DNA from: JAEUJM01 sp041918615
GTDB lineage: Bacteria > Actinomycetota > Acidimicrobiia > Acidimicrobiales > DATDAH01
Assembly: GCA_041918615.1 (NCBI GenBank)
Contig: JAYRVH010000077.1
Location: forward strand, 372,001-436,000
DNA: 64,000 nt
Direction: 5' to 3'
The notes under the pieces were generated by a model that did not search any database, was not told the origin of the DNA, and saw only the letters and a program-made list of their open reading frames with translations. Position 1 is the stretch's first letter. Each line of letters begins with the position of its first letter. The translations under genes and the position numbers were made by a program. Shown here one piece after another: positions 17,157 to 25,337 of this stretch.

Positions 17157-17249
17157 GTGTCCAGGGTTGCGCGGTGCTGGGGAATACCGGTGGTGGCCCA
17201 GATACACGCAGAATTCAGGAAAGACCTGCTGGGGGCGGGCGGATCCTGA
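17157..17249 (+). CDS. Candidate leaderless leader ORF, 30 aa, upstream of TauE/SafE exporter
   Basis: GTG opens a 30-codon frame (VSRVARCWGIPVVAQIHAEF, then RKDLLGAGGS) that stops 1 nt before the exporter start. A TAGAGT -10 box sits 6 nt upstream. The tight junction suggests that its translation controls the exporter. It contains one cysteine and one tryptophan, so it is not a run-type attenuator, but leaderless leader peptides before sulfur genes are known in mycobacteria. No family is recognised. Confidence 0.45.
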   Translation: MSRVARCWGIPVVAQIHAEFRKDLLGAGGS

Positions 17250-17250
17250 C

Positions 17251-18072
17251 GTGCCTCAACAGACGGTCCTGGTGCTCCTCAGCTTCCTCACCGCCGGCAT
17301 CGGCGCGCTCGGTGGGCTGGGTGGCGCCATCCTCCTCGTCCCCACCCTGGTGCTCCTCGGCGCGGACCCGGCGGTGGCGGCCCCACTGGGCCTGTTGTCC
17401 GCCGGCGCCGGCTCGCTTGCCGCATCCGTGCCGCAACTCGGAGCAGGGCTGGTGCACCACCGGTTGGGGGTCACCATGGAGACGACCGCCAGCCTGGGCG
17501 TCCTCGCCGGGGCGCTGCTCTCCGATGCCCTCTCGGCGACCTCGCTGAGTCGCATCCTGGCCCTGGTGGCCCTGGCGTCGGCCGTGTCCGGCGGACTGCG
17601 CAAGGGGATGCGCAACCTCCCCCAGGGTGCGTTCGACGCCGAGGTCGCCGGCGAATGGCCAGGGACGCTGTCGGGTGCCTACCGGGCCGACGGCGGCGTG
17701 GTGCCCTACGCCGCCAGGCGGGTGCCGGCCGGGCTGAGCGCCATGGTGGTGGCCGGCCTGGTGTCCGGCCTGTCGGGGGTCGGCGGCGGGTTCATCAAGA
17801 CACCGATCATGAGCGAGGTGATGCACGTGCCCGTCAAGGTGTCGGCCGCCACGTCCACCTTCACGACCGGCCTCACCGCCGCGACGGGACTGGTGATCTT
17901 CACCGCGCAGGGCCGGATCGACGTGGTGGCGGGGGCCGCAGTGGTCGTCGGCGGGATGGTGGGTGGCGCAGTCGGCGTCTCGGCCCAGTCCCGCCTCTCG
18001 CCCCCCCGGGTGCGACTCGCGATCAGCCTCGTACTGGCCGTCATCGCCGTCGCCCTGCTGGCGCGCGGGTGA
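17251..18072 (+). CDS. Sulfite exporter TauE/SafE family permease
   Basis: A 273-residue membrane protein with about eight hydrophobic segments. The two repeats show GxGGA-type turns: GALGGLGGAILLVPTLVLLG in the first half and SGLSGVGGGFIKTPIMS in the second, the TauE/SafE (DUF81) pattern. Substrate is likely a small sulfur-containing or organic anion; it cannot be fixed from sequence. The GTG start lies 1 nt after the leader ORF stop, and no good SD is visible, which fits coupling. The next gene overlaps its stop (GTGA). Confidence 0.85.
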   Translation: MPQQTVLVLLSFLTAGIGALGGLGGAILLVPTLVLLGADPAVAAPLGLLSAGAGSLAASVPQLGAGLVHHRLGVTMETTASLGVLAGALLSDALSATSLSRILALVALASAVSGGLRKGMRNLPQGAFDAEVAGEWPGTLSGAYRADGGVVPYAARRVPAGLSAMVVAGLVSGLSGVGGGFIKTPIMSEVMHVPVKVSAATSTFTTGLTAATGLVIFTAQGRIDVVAGAAVVVGGMVGGAVGVSAQSRLSPPRVRLAISLVLAVIAVALLARG

Positions 18073-18353
18073 GCAGCCCCGCGGACCCCCGGGCCACCCG
18101 CCAGGCCCGCCTGTCCACGTTCCTGTTGATGGGGGCGGTGGCCACCTTCGCCGTCGGCGTCGCCGCGCTCCTTCTGCCCGACCGTGCGGGCACGATCTGC
18201 GGCGCCGCCATGGTCGGGCTGCTGGTGGCCGTCCCCCTCCTCCGCCTTGGATGGCTCGGCACCCGGTGGCTGCGCAAGGGCGACCGGCGATTCGCCCTGG
18301 TTGCGGTGACACTGGGCGTGATCGTGATGGCCGGGGCCGCGTTGGGGCGTTGA
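18069..18353 (+). CDS. Small membrane protein with three hydrophobic segments (DUF1634-like)
   Basis: A 94-residue protein with hydrophobic segments near residues 17-37, 42-60 and 74-92. DUF1634 proteins of this size and layout often sit next to TauE/SafE genes, as here, where the GTG start overlaps the exporter stop by four bases. It could be an accessory subunit of the exporter; that is inference from position. Confidence 0.7.
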   Translation: MSSPADPRATRQARLSTFLLMGAVATFAVGVAALLLPDRAGTICGAAMVGLLVAVPLLRLGWLGTRWLRKGDRRFALVAVTLGVIVMAGAALGR

Positions 18354-18366
18354 CCGGAAGCCCGCC

Positions 18367-19551
18367 TCAGAGTGGCTGGTTCGACCGCTTCTCGAGCAGG
18401 AGGCCCCCGCTGCCGTCGAAGGCGAGCGCAGCGCGTCCCTCGACCAGTCGGCGGATGGGGCCCCCTACCAACTCGGCGCGCCAGCCGTGGGCCAGGCGGG
18501 CGTCGGCATCTCCGCGCAGGAGGGCCTCGAGGTCGGCCCGGGTGGCCAGGAGCGCGGTGTCGATCCTCGCGTCCCGTGCGAGCTGGCTCACCCACGCCGA
18601 CACCAGGCCGACGGCCGGCCGCAACTCGCGGGACAGCTCGGCGGGGACATCGGCTCGAGGCGGGGGCACTGGCCGTTCGACTCCCTCGGCCACCGCGGCC
18701 AGGATGCCCTCGACGGCCGCACCCCTCGTGTGGCGGTCGTCGATCCCACGGATCTTCTTCAGCTCCGAGGCGGTCCTGGGCGCCCGCTGGGCGACACCCA
18801 CGATGCCGAGGTCGGGCATCACGAATCGCACCGGCTGGTCGATCGTGGCGGCGCGGCGCTCCCGCCACGCCGCCACCGACTGGGCCACGCCCAGCGTCCT
18901 GCCGCGGAGCTGGCGCACCTCCTTGATCCGGCGCCACGCCTCCTCGGGATCACGGTCCCACGGGTTGCTGCACCGGAGCCGCTCGCACTCGGCCGCGGCC
19001 CACTCGACACGTCCGTCGACTTCCAGTTGCTCGAGCAGCCGGTCGTGGAGCTCGAACAGGTAGGCCACGTCGAGGGCGGCGTACCGGCGTTGGTCCTCCG
19101 AGAGCGGGCGCCGGAGCCAGTCGGTGAGCCGGTCGCCCTTCTCGAGCTTCTCGCCGATCTCACGCTCGACGAGCGACGCGAGCGAAGGCGAGGACATGCC
19201 CACGAACCCAGCCGCGAGTTGCGTGTCGAAGAGGGTGGTGGGCACCGCTCCACAGGCCTGGTGGAGCACCTCGAGGTCTTGGCCCGCGGCGTGCATGACG
19301 GCGGTTCCGGGTCCCTCGAGGACCCCGGCGAACCGCTCGAGGTCGACCGCCAGCGGGTCGATCAGCACCGCGCCACCGCTCCATGAGATCTGGACCAGAG
19401 CGAGCTTGGGGAAGTAGGTGCGCTCCCGATGGAACTCGGTGTCGACGCCATAGCGGGGCTCGTCCGCCAGCTGTTCGAGCACCTCGCCCCACGCGACCTC
19501 GTCGTCGACGAGGCCCAGGGCCGGCGTGTCCGCAGATGTGGGGCGACTCAA
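18367..19551 (-). CDS. rnd: Ribonuclease D
   Basis: A 394-residue 3'-5' exoribonuclease. DEDD-type catalytic motifs are visible: VDTEFHRE near residue 36, FDTQLAAGF near residue 107 and RRYAALDVAYLFELHD near residue 154, followed by HRDC-type helical regions. It trims tRNA and other small RNA 3' ends. The start is TTG at 19551, overlapping the upstream stop as TTGA; no ATG or GTG fits the N-terminus, which begins about 35 residues before the first motif as in relatives. It is the third gene of an overlapping operon. Confidence 0.9.
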   Translation of the reverse strand: MSRPTSADTPALGLVDDEVAWGEVLEQLADEPRYGVDTEFHRERTYFPKLALVQISWSGGAVLIDPLAVDLERFAGVLEGPGTAVMHAAGQDLEVLHQACGAVPTTLFDTQLAAGFVGMSSPSLASLVEREIGEKLEKGDRLTDWLRRPLSEDQRRYAALDVAYLFELHDRLLEQLEVDGRVEWAAAECERLRCSNPWDRDPEEAWRRIKEVRQLRGRTLGVAQSVAAWRERRAATIDQPVRFVMPDLGIVGVAQRAPRTASELKKIRGIDDRHTRGAAVEGILAAVAEGVERPVPPPRADVPAELSRELRPAVGLVSAWVSQLARDARIDTALLATRADLEALLRGDADARLAHGWRAELVGGPIRRLVEGRAALAFDGSGGLLLEKRSNQPL

Positions 19552-20483
19552 CCCGGCTCGATGCCCGACACCACGGGTCGGCCGGCGTCGAGCCAGGCCT
19601 GGCTTCCGCCCGCCACGTTCACGGCGTCCACCCCCCGGCTGCGCAGGAGCTCAGCAACCCGGAGGCTGCGTCCTCCGCTCCGACAGATGACGAACACCCG
19701 GCCGTCGGTGGGGACCTCGTCGACGCGCTCCGCGAACACGCTCAGCGGGATCAGCTGCGCTCCCGGCACGTGGAACTCGGTGTACTCGACGACCTCGCGG
19801 ACGTCGATGAGCGGGACCTCTCGTTGCTGCGCCAGCGTGTCGACGTCGATTTCCGGTACGGCCAGGTCCACGTCGCGGTCTCCTCGATGATCGGCGGGCT
19901 CGGGGCGAGCGTACCGTTCGCCCGGCGCCGGCGGGCAGTCCTCGGGCGTGTCGACGTCGCGGAGCCATGCCGGGTCGAGGCCCACCACCTCGACGCCCGT
20001 GAGCGCCATGGCCGCCCTGTGGACGGAGCGCTCCCCGGCGGCGAAGGCGGCTTCCCAGTGCGGCAACGACCGGCGACGGTAGGCGCCGTGGAGGAACTGG
20101 TGACGGCCGTCCGCAAGCGGCACCGCAAGTTCGGCCGAGGGCTCGTCTGCGAGCGCGTCGAGCACCGCCGTGACCCCAGCGGCGGCCACCGTCGCCAGAT
20201 CGCAGGACAGGACCACCACGACCTCGTCGGTGGACGCAGCCAGGGCGGTGATCAGGCCGCCCAGCGGGCCCTCGCCGGGGTACCGGTCGGGGCGGGTGTC
20301 GAGACCCAGTGCGGCCAGCGCCGGGGCATCACCGCCGACGCAGTAGACCGTGCCGGCCCCGGCCTCGTCGAGCGCGGACGCCGCGATCACCGCCAGCGGC
20401 CGGCCGCCCACGGGGAGCAGGGACTTGTCGCGACCCATCCGCCGACTGGCGCCCCCGGTGAGAACGGCGCCCGTGAAGCTCAC
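19548..20483 (-). CDS. MobA-like nucleotidyltransferase fused to a rhodanese domain
   Basis: A 311-residue two-domain protein. Residues 1-190 match molybdenum cofactor guanylyltransferase: VLTGGASRRMGRDKSLLPVGG, then PGEGPLGGL, SCDLATV, and DVDTPEDC. Residues 205-305 are a rhodanese domain with the loop CRSGGRS carrying the active-site cysteine. MobA attaches GMP to molybdopterin; the rhodanese part handles sulfane sulfur. The GTG start overlaps the decarboxylase stop. In MobA the second half of the substrate site uses DxP-like motifs; here SCDLATV is slightly divergent, so another nucleotide-sugar or cofactor substrate is possible. Confidence 0.8.
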   Translation of the reverse strand: MSFTGAVLTGGASRRMGRDKSLLPVGGRPLAVIAASALDEAGAGTVYCVGGDAPALAALGLDTRPDRYPGEGPLGGLITALAASTDEVVVVLSCDLATVAAAGVTAVLDALADEPSAELAVPLADGRHQFLHGAYRRRSLPHWEAAFAAGERSVHRAAMALTGVEVVGLDPAWLRDVDTPEDCPPAPGERYARPEPADHRGDRDVDLAVPEIDVDTLAQQREVPLIDVREVVEYTEFHVPGAQLIPLSVFAERVDEVPTDGRVFVICRSGGRSLRVAELLRSRGVDAVNVAGGSQAWLDAGRPVVSGIEPG

Positions 20484-21721
20484 GCGATTCCCCCGTAGAC
20501 GGCATCGGTGCCGCGCGAATCGCCGTGGCCCGCGACCGAGGCCGCGAGGTCGTCCAGGAACCGGTCGACCACGAGGGCGTGATACGGCGACACCATCACG
20601 TGGAGTCCGCCCTGCTGGCGGTCGAGCTTCCAGCCGCGGTCGTCCATGGCGTCGCCGATGGCCGCGATGTCGTGGACATCCGAGGAGAACTCGAACACCG
20701 ACAGATCGGGGTCTCCCGTGACCGAGAGGCCGTCGAGCTCACCGATCCCCGCCCGGAAGGCCCTGGTGGCATCCCGCACCTCGCGGGCCAGGCGGAGGTA
20801 GCCCTCTTCGCCCAGGTACCTGATGGCCGCCCACGCCCCGGCGATCGGCGCTGCCGGCCGGGTGCCGGCGGCGGTGGCCGAGCCGTAGAGCCCGCCCGGC
20901 CAGTCGTCGAAGAGGAAGAACTGACGCTGGAGCAGCTCACGCGACCGGTACAGGAGCACGGACGCTCCTTTGAACGTGTAGCCGTACTTGTGCACGTCGG
21001 CCGAGAGCGAGGTGACGCCCGGAACCGTGAGGTCCCACGGGGGCACCGGCTCACCGAGCCGCTCCCAGAACGGCAGGAGCCAACCGCCGAGGCAGGCGTC
21101 GACGTGGCAGAGCAACCCGTGCTTCTCGGCGAGGGCGCCCAGCCCCGTGATCGGGTCGATGACGCCGTAGGGGTAGCAGGGCGCCGACCCCACGACGAGC
21201 GCGGTGCGGTCGGTGATCGCGGCGGCCACCGCGTCGGGGGCGAGCCGGAGGTCGGCGCCCACGGGGACGACCACCCGTTCGACGTCGAGGTAGTGACACG
21301 CCTTGGCGAAGGCCGGATGCGCGGTGTTCGCAGTGATGATCTGCGGCTCCGCGATCCCCCGTTCGAGCCTGGCGTGCTCACGCGCGGTCTGCACGGCCAG
21401 GAAGATGCTCTCGGTGCCACCCGAGGTCAGCGCGCCGGCCCGCGGCGGACCGCCGAGCAGGTCGGCCGCCATGGCCACGATCTCCTGCTCCATCTGGAGC
21501 AGGCTGGGGAACGCGAACGGGTTGAGCGCGTTCTCGTCGACGAACATGGCCGCCACCGCGTGCAACACCGCCTCCAACCCCTCGTCGCCGTGGTTGTACA
21601 CGAGGCTGAACGCCCTGCCGCCCCGCCAGTCCAGATCGTCACCCCGCATGGACCGCACCAGTGCGAGCAGTTCGTCGCCGGGTGTGCCCCGCTCGGGGAA
21701 GGGAGTGCGTTCGCCAGCCAT
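20480..21721 (-). CDS. PLP-dependent decarboxylase/aldolase, sphingosine-1-phosphate lyase-like
   Basis: A 413-residue group II PLP enzyme. Visible motifs are SGGTESIFLAV (phosphate binding), HVDACLGG (the aspartate that holds the pyridine nitrogen) and SADVHKYGYTFKGASV with the Schiff-base lysine near residue 245. The DVHKYGYxxKG form is closer to sphingosine-phosphate lyases than to glutamate decarboxylases. The ATG at 21721 follows a TACCAT -10 box by 6 nt; the longer open frame upstream is not family-like. It heads an overlapping operon with the MobA-rhodanese gene and rnd. The substrate is unknown. Confidence 0.82.
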   Translation of the reverse strand: MAGERTPFPERGTPGDELLALVRSMRGDDLDWRGGRAFSLVYNHGDEGLEAVLHAVAAMFVDENALNPFAFPSLLQMEQEIVAMAADLLGGPPRAGALTSGGTESIFLAVQTAREHARLERGIAEPQIITANTAHPAFAKACHYLDVERVVVPVGADLRLAPDAVAAAITDRTALVVGSAPCYPYGVIDPITGLGALAEKHGLLCHVDACLGGWLLPFWERLGEPVPPWDLTVPGVTSLSADVHKYGYTFKGASVLLYRSRELLQRQFFLFDDWPGGLYGSATAAGTRPAAPIAGAWAAIRYLGEEGYLRLAREVRDATRAFRAGIGELDGLSVTGDPDLSVFEFSSDVHDIAAIGDAMDDRGWKLDRQQGGLHVMVSPYHALVVDRFLDDLAASVAGHGDSRGTDAVYGGIA

Positions 21722-21727
21722 CCCGTG

Positions 21728-21733
21728 ATGGTA
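21728..21733 (-). promoter_or_regulatory. -10 element TACCAT, leaderless
   Basis: Read on the minus strand, TACCAT ends 6 nt before the ATG at 21721. No ribosome site is present. Confidence 0.4.
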
Positions 21734-21826
21734 CGACCATGGCCCGCCGAGCGAGCAGGTCCGTCCAGCGCGACGACCGGGTGCCGGTCCACCTGCCCGG
21801 GGGCGCGGCCGTGCACAATGGTTCCC

Positions 21827-22435
21827 GTGATCTCGCTTCGTGTCGCCCACGGGTCAGGCTCCACGCGCCGGAGATGCTCCGCCCTCCTGCTCCTGTCCGT
21901 GGCGCTCACCGTCTCGCTCACGGCCTGCCACAAGCCCCCACCCCTTTCGGGCGCGCCGATCCACGGTTGGACACAGGCCAGCGTTCAGCAGGCCGAGCAG
22001 TGGGCACGGGCACGGGGCGGGACCGAGACCTTCATCGACCTCGCCGCCATCTACTGGCACGAAGCCCCTCGTCGAGGTGGCACCCGCCCGGACGTGGCGT
22101 ACGCCCAGTCGGCCAAGGAGACGGCCTTCGGGCGCTTCGGGGGCTCGGTCACCCCCGACTACCACAACCCGTGCGGGCTCAAGCGGCCCGAGGGTGGGCC
22201 CGACCACATGCGGTTCCCTGACTGGACCACCGGGGTGCGAGCCTGCGTCGACCACCTCGCGCTCTACGCCGGCGCACCCGGGTATCCCTTGGCCGCCACC
22301 CCCGATCCGCGCCACTTCCCCAATCTGTTGGGCACGGCCGAGATCGTCGAGGCCCTGGGCGGGAGGTGGGCACCGTCGCCCACCTACGGCCAATCGATAC
22401 TCACCGACTACCTCGCCCCGATGAAGAGCACCTGA
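21827..22435 (+). CDS. Glucosaminidase-domain lipoprotein (cell-wall hydrolase)
   Basis: A 202-residue secreted protein. Its N-terminus is basic then hydrophobic and ends at a lipobox-like cysteine (VSLTACHK). The mature part has AYAQSAKETAFGRFGG, with the catalytic glutamate typical of the glucosaminidase/lysozyme-like fold, then NPCGLKRPEGGP and FPDWTTGVRACVDHLALY. It probably cleaves or binds peptidoglycan at the outer membrane face. GTG at 21827 is preferred because CACAAT lies 7 nt before it; an in-frame ATG at 21818 would add three residues. Confidence 0.78.
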   Translation: MISLRVAHGSGSTRRRCSALLLLSVALTVSLTACHKPPPLSGAPIHGWTQASVQQAEQWARARGGTETFIDLAAIYWHEAPRRGGTRPDVAYAQSAKETAFGRFGGSVTPDYHNPCGLKRPEGGPDHMRFPDWTTGVRACVDHLALYAGAPGYPLAATPDPRHFPNLLGTAEIVEALGGRWAPSPTYGQSILTDYLAPMKST

Positions 22436-22459
22436 CGCCAGTGGAGTAGCGGTCGCCCG

Positions 22460-22912
22460 TCAGTCGAGGGCGACGCCTTGGTCCGGATGAGGCGGCCACG
22501 ACGGGTCGAGCTGGCGCAGGAAGAGGGCGCAGCGCTCCTCCTCGTCGGTCTCGCCGATCGACCCGGCCACTCGTCGCAAGCCGTCCAACGCCCGGAGGAA
22601 CCCCTGGTTCTCGGGATGCTGCCACCGCACGTAGCCCGAGCCCCGCCATCCGTTCTGGCGCAGGCGATCGAGCCCGCGGTGGTAGCCGACCCGGTAGGCC
22701 GCGTACGACTCGACGGGGTCGCGGCCGAGGTCGCCGAGACGGGCCCAGCCGTCGAGGAAACGGGGATGGGCGGCGACGAGGGCGGCCACGGCATCGCGCC
22801 GCTCGGTGGCCGGGCGACCCAGCGCCGCGTGCAACGCGGACCTCACACGGTCGGGCTCCGCGTCGAGGATGGTCTCGGGCGGGCCGCTGGAAAAGGACAC
22901 GTTGTCGGGCAC
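22460..22912 (-). CDS. DUF3151 family protein
   Basis: A 150-residue protein with the actinobacterial DUF3151 layout: a PPET...L box at the N-terminus, then PRFLDGWARLGDL, ESYAAYRVGYHRGLDRLR and GWRGSGYVRW. No catalytic residues are known for the family. The GTG start has no ribosome site but is 6 nt from a TAGGTT -10 box. It follows the patatin gene, whose TAG stop lies inside that promoter. Confidence 0.85.
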   Translation of the reverse strand: MPDNVSFSSGPPETILDAEPDRVRSALHAALGRPATERRDAVAALVAAHPRFLDGWARLGDLGRDPVESYAAYRVGYHRGLDRLRQNGWRGSGYVRWQHPENQGFLRALDGLRRVAGSIGETDEEERCALFLRQLDPSWPPHPDQGVALD

Positions 22913-22918
22913 CGGCCC

Positions 22919-22924
22919 AACCTA
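22919..22924 (-). promoter_or_regulatory. -10 element TAGGTT, leaderless
   Basis: On the minus strand TAGGTT ends 6 nt before the GTG at 22912. Its first three bases are also the TAG stop codon of the patatin gene, so the promoter is embedded in the end of the upstream gene. Confidence 0.4.
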
Positions 22925-23824
22925 TCCGTCGTCCGGCCCGCCGTCGTCGACCAGCCGCAACGTGGGCATGGGTGGCTCCTCCCGGGACTGGCGGCCACCG
23001 AGCGCATCGAGATGGGCAGTGGTGGCGGCATAGGCCTGGGTGATCAACTCCCGGCCGCGGCTGAAGTCGTTGTACTTCAGCCGGGGCGGCGCACCGACGG
23101 GCAGCACCACCACGCGCACCCGTCGGGGCAGCGCCGCCAGATCCTCGTGGTACCGGTGCCGGCGGGCGATCCAGTAGGCCTGCACGATCACGTCGAGTGG
23201 GCGCTTGGGATCGAGCCAGGGGCGGTCGAGGGTGCCCACGTGCAGGACGTAGATCGTCTTCGCTCCCAGTTCGACCGCACGGGTGACGGGCACGTCGTTC
23301 ACCACCGCTCCGTCCAGGTAGCGCAGTGCGCCGATCTGCACGAGCGGGAAGATCCCCGGCAGGGCGGCCGACGCCAGGATCGGGTCGATGAGCGGCCCGG
23401 CGCTGAACCACGCCTCCTCCGCGGGCTCGACCGCGGTGGCCACGCAGTGGAAGGGCACCTCGAGGTCCTCGAAGCGGTCGACGCCCAGCACGCGCACCAC
23501 CAGGCTGCGGAGGCCCGCGTTGCCGTGCACCGCGGCACCCCTCCGGGCCAACATCACCGAGGGCGGCAGCCAACCGCTCGGCATGACCTCGTCGTCGTCG
23601 ATCCCGAGCCACAGCTCCTCCAGCCGCGCCACGCCCGCCAGGGTCGGGTCAGCGGCGTATGCCGCGCCGTTCATCGCCCCCACCGAGCATCCGAGCACCA
23701 GGTCGGCACGGATGCCGCGCTCGACGAGGGCCCGCAGCATGCCCACCTGGATCGCCCCCAGGTTGCCACCGCCGCTGAGCACGAACGCCACCTTCCCCCG
23801 GCGGAGACGATCGAAGACGGCCAT
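22922..23824 (-). CDS. Patatin-like phospholipase
   Basis: A 300-residue lipid acyl hydrolase of the patatin/RssA type. The oxyanion motif FVLSGGGNLGAIQVG, the serine elbow GCSVG and the DGA aspartate in RYLDGAVVNDVPV are all present, giving a complete Ser-Asp dyad. The ATG at 23824 starts 7 nt after the pyruvate kinase stop and gives MAVFDRLRRGKVAF directly before the first strand; an upstream in-frame extension would run through the pyk gene. It probably acts on membrane lipids. Confidence 0.88.
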   Translation of the reverse strand: MAVFDRLRRGKVAFVLSGGGNLGAIQVGMLRALVERGIRADLVLGCSVGAMNGAAYAADPTLAGVARLEELWLGIDDDEVMPSGWLPPSVMLARRGAAVHGNAGLRSLVVRVLGVDRFEDLEVPFHCVATAVEPAEEAWFSAGPLIDPILASAALPGIFPLVQIGALRYLDGAVVNDVPVTRAVELGAKTIYVLHVGTLDRPWLDPKRPLDVIVQAYWIARRHRYHEDLAALPRRVRVVVLPVGAPPRLKYNDFSRGRELITQAYAATTAHLDALGGRQSREEPPMPTLRLVDDGGPDDG

Positions 23825-23831
23825 CTGACGG

Positions 23832-25262
23832 TCAGCGCACCCGGACCAGGCGGAGCGTGTCGGTCGCGCTCGATCGGTCATCGGCACCGGCGAGTACCGC
23901 CACGGTGTCCCCCGAGCGGACGTGGCCGAGGGCCCGAGCGGCTTCGATGGCCGCGTCCACCATGGCGTCCTGGTCGCCGCGGTGCTCCAGATGGATGGGC
24001 GTGGCCCCCCAGCTCAGCGTGAGTTGGCGCACCGTGCGCTCGTCGCCCGAGAAGCCGAGGATCTTGGCCTGGGGCCGGAACCGGGCGATGGCCCGGACCG
24101 TGAACCCGCTGCGGGAGAGACAGAGGATGGCGGCGGCCCGCATCTCGGTGGCGGCACGCCACGTGGCCATCGTCATGGTGTCCGTGACCTGCGCGTCGCT
24201 GCGACCCTCACCGGCGGCGTTGAGCTGGGACAGCTGCGGGGCCCAGCCGTCGTAGTCGAACTCCTGGTCGGCGCGGCCGGCGATGCGCGCCATCGTGCGA
24301 ACGGTCCCCACGGGATCACGACCGATCGCCGTCTCGCCGGACAACATCACCGCGCTGGAACCGTCGAACACGGCGTTGGCGACATCGGACGCCTCGGCCC
24401 GTGTGGGCGTGGCGGCGTGGATCATCGACTCGAGCATCTGGGTCGCGGTGATGACCGGCCGTCCGAGGGCGATGCACTGGCGGATGATCTTCTTCTGGAG
24501 GTGCGGCAGCTCCTCGATGGGGAACTCGGCGCCGAGGTCGCCGCGGGCCACCATGATGGCCCCCGACTCCGCCACGATGCCCTCGAGGTTGTCGACGGCG
24601 GCACGCGTCTCGATCTTGGCCACGACCAGCGGGCCGCGGGGGTGGGGCTCGGTTCCCACCCGCCGTACGTCATGGGCCGAACGCACGAACGACACGGCCA
24701 CGATGTCGACGCCCACCTCGATGAACGCGTCGAGCATCCGCAGGTCGGACGCGGTGGGCGTGGGGGTCTGCAGGCGGTCGGACGGCACGTGCACGCCCGG
24801 TCGCCCGTCGAGGTGCCCACCGTGGTCGACCGTGACGGACAGGCCCGACCCGTCCCGGTCACGCACGGCCATCACCACCGAACCGTCGCCGAACACCAGC
24901 GAGTCGCCGACCTCGACGTGGTCGAGCAGGCCGTCGTAGTCGACCTCGATCACCTCGGCGGTGCTGCGCCCGGAACCAGGTGTGAGCCGCAGCCCCTGAC
25001 CGTCGGCAAGGTCGATCCCGCCCTCGGGGAACTGCCCGGCGCGGACCTTGGGTCCCGGGAGGTCGACCAGGATTCCCAGAGGTCGCCCCACCGCGGCGGC
25101 CGCATCGCGCAATCGGAAGTAGCGCTCGATCTGCAGGTCGAGCGTGTCGTGGGCGAGCCCGAGCCGGGCCACGTCCATCCCCACCTCGACCAGCTGTTGC
25201 AGGATGGCCGGCGAGTCGGAGGCCGGGCCGATGGTGGCGACGATCTTGGTCCGGCGAGCCAT
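23832..25262 (-). CDS. pyk: Pyruvate kinase
   Basis: A 476-residue glycolytic kinase that turns phosphoenolpyruvate and ADP into pyruvate and ATP. The active-site stretch VAKIETRAAVDNLEGI, MVARGDLGAEFPIEELPHLQ, ITATQMLESMI and SAVMLSGETAIG are intact. The loop DLPGPKVRAG has Lys at the site linked to potassium-independent enzymes. The normally invariant RxNxSHG box reads RLGLAHD (residues 33-39), so Asn and Ser of the metal/ATP site are replaced. The ATG is 8 nt after a TAGCGT -10 box. Confidence 0.9.
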   Translation of the reverse strand: MARRTKIVATIGPASDSPAILQQLVEVGMDVARLGLAHDTLDLQIERYFRLRDAAAAVGRPLGILVDLPGPKVRAGQFPEGGIDLADGQGLRLTPGSGRSTAEVIEVDYDGLLDHVEVGDSLVFGDGSVVMAVRDRDGSGLSVTVDHGGHLDGRPGVHVPSDRLQTPTPTASDLRMLDAFIEVGVDIVAVSFVRSAHDVRRVGTEPHPRGPLVVAKIETRAAVDNLEGIVAESGAIMVARGDLGAEFPIEELPHLQKKIIRQCIALGRPVITATQMLESMIHAATPTRAEASDVANAVFDGSSAVMLSGETAIGRDPVGTVRTMARIAGRADQEFDYDGWAPQLSQLNAAGEGRSDAQVTDTMTMATWRAATEMRAAAILCLSRSGFTVRAIARFRPQAKILGFSGDERTVRQLTLSWGATPIHLEHRGDQDAMVDAAIEAARALGHVRSGDTVAVLAGADDRSSATDTLRLVRVR

Positions 25263-25270
25263 GGCCCACC

Positions 25271-25276
25271 ACGCTA
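25271..25276 (-). promoter_or_regulatory. -10 element TAGCGT for leaderless pyk
   Basis: On the minus strand TAGCGT ends 8 nt before the pyk ATG and no ribosome site is present. It lies in the short gap divergent from the histidine phosphatase gene. Confidence 0.4.
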
Positions 25277-25337
25277 GGGCGTTGGTGGTCACCGACCGGC
25301 CATGATTCATCCCAGAGACCCGAAAGGACCCCGCTCC

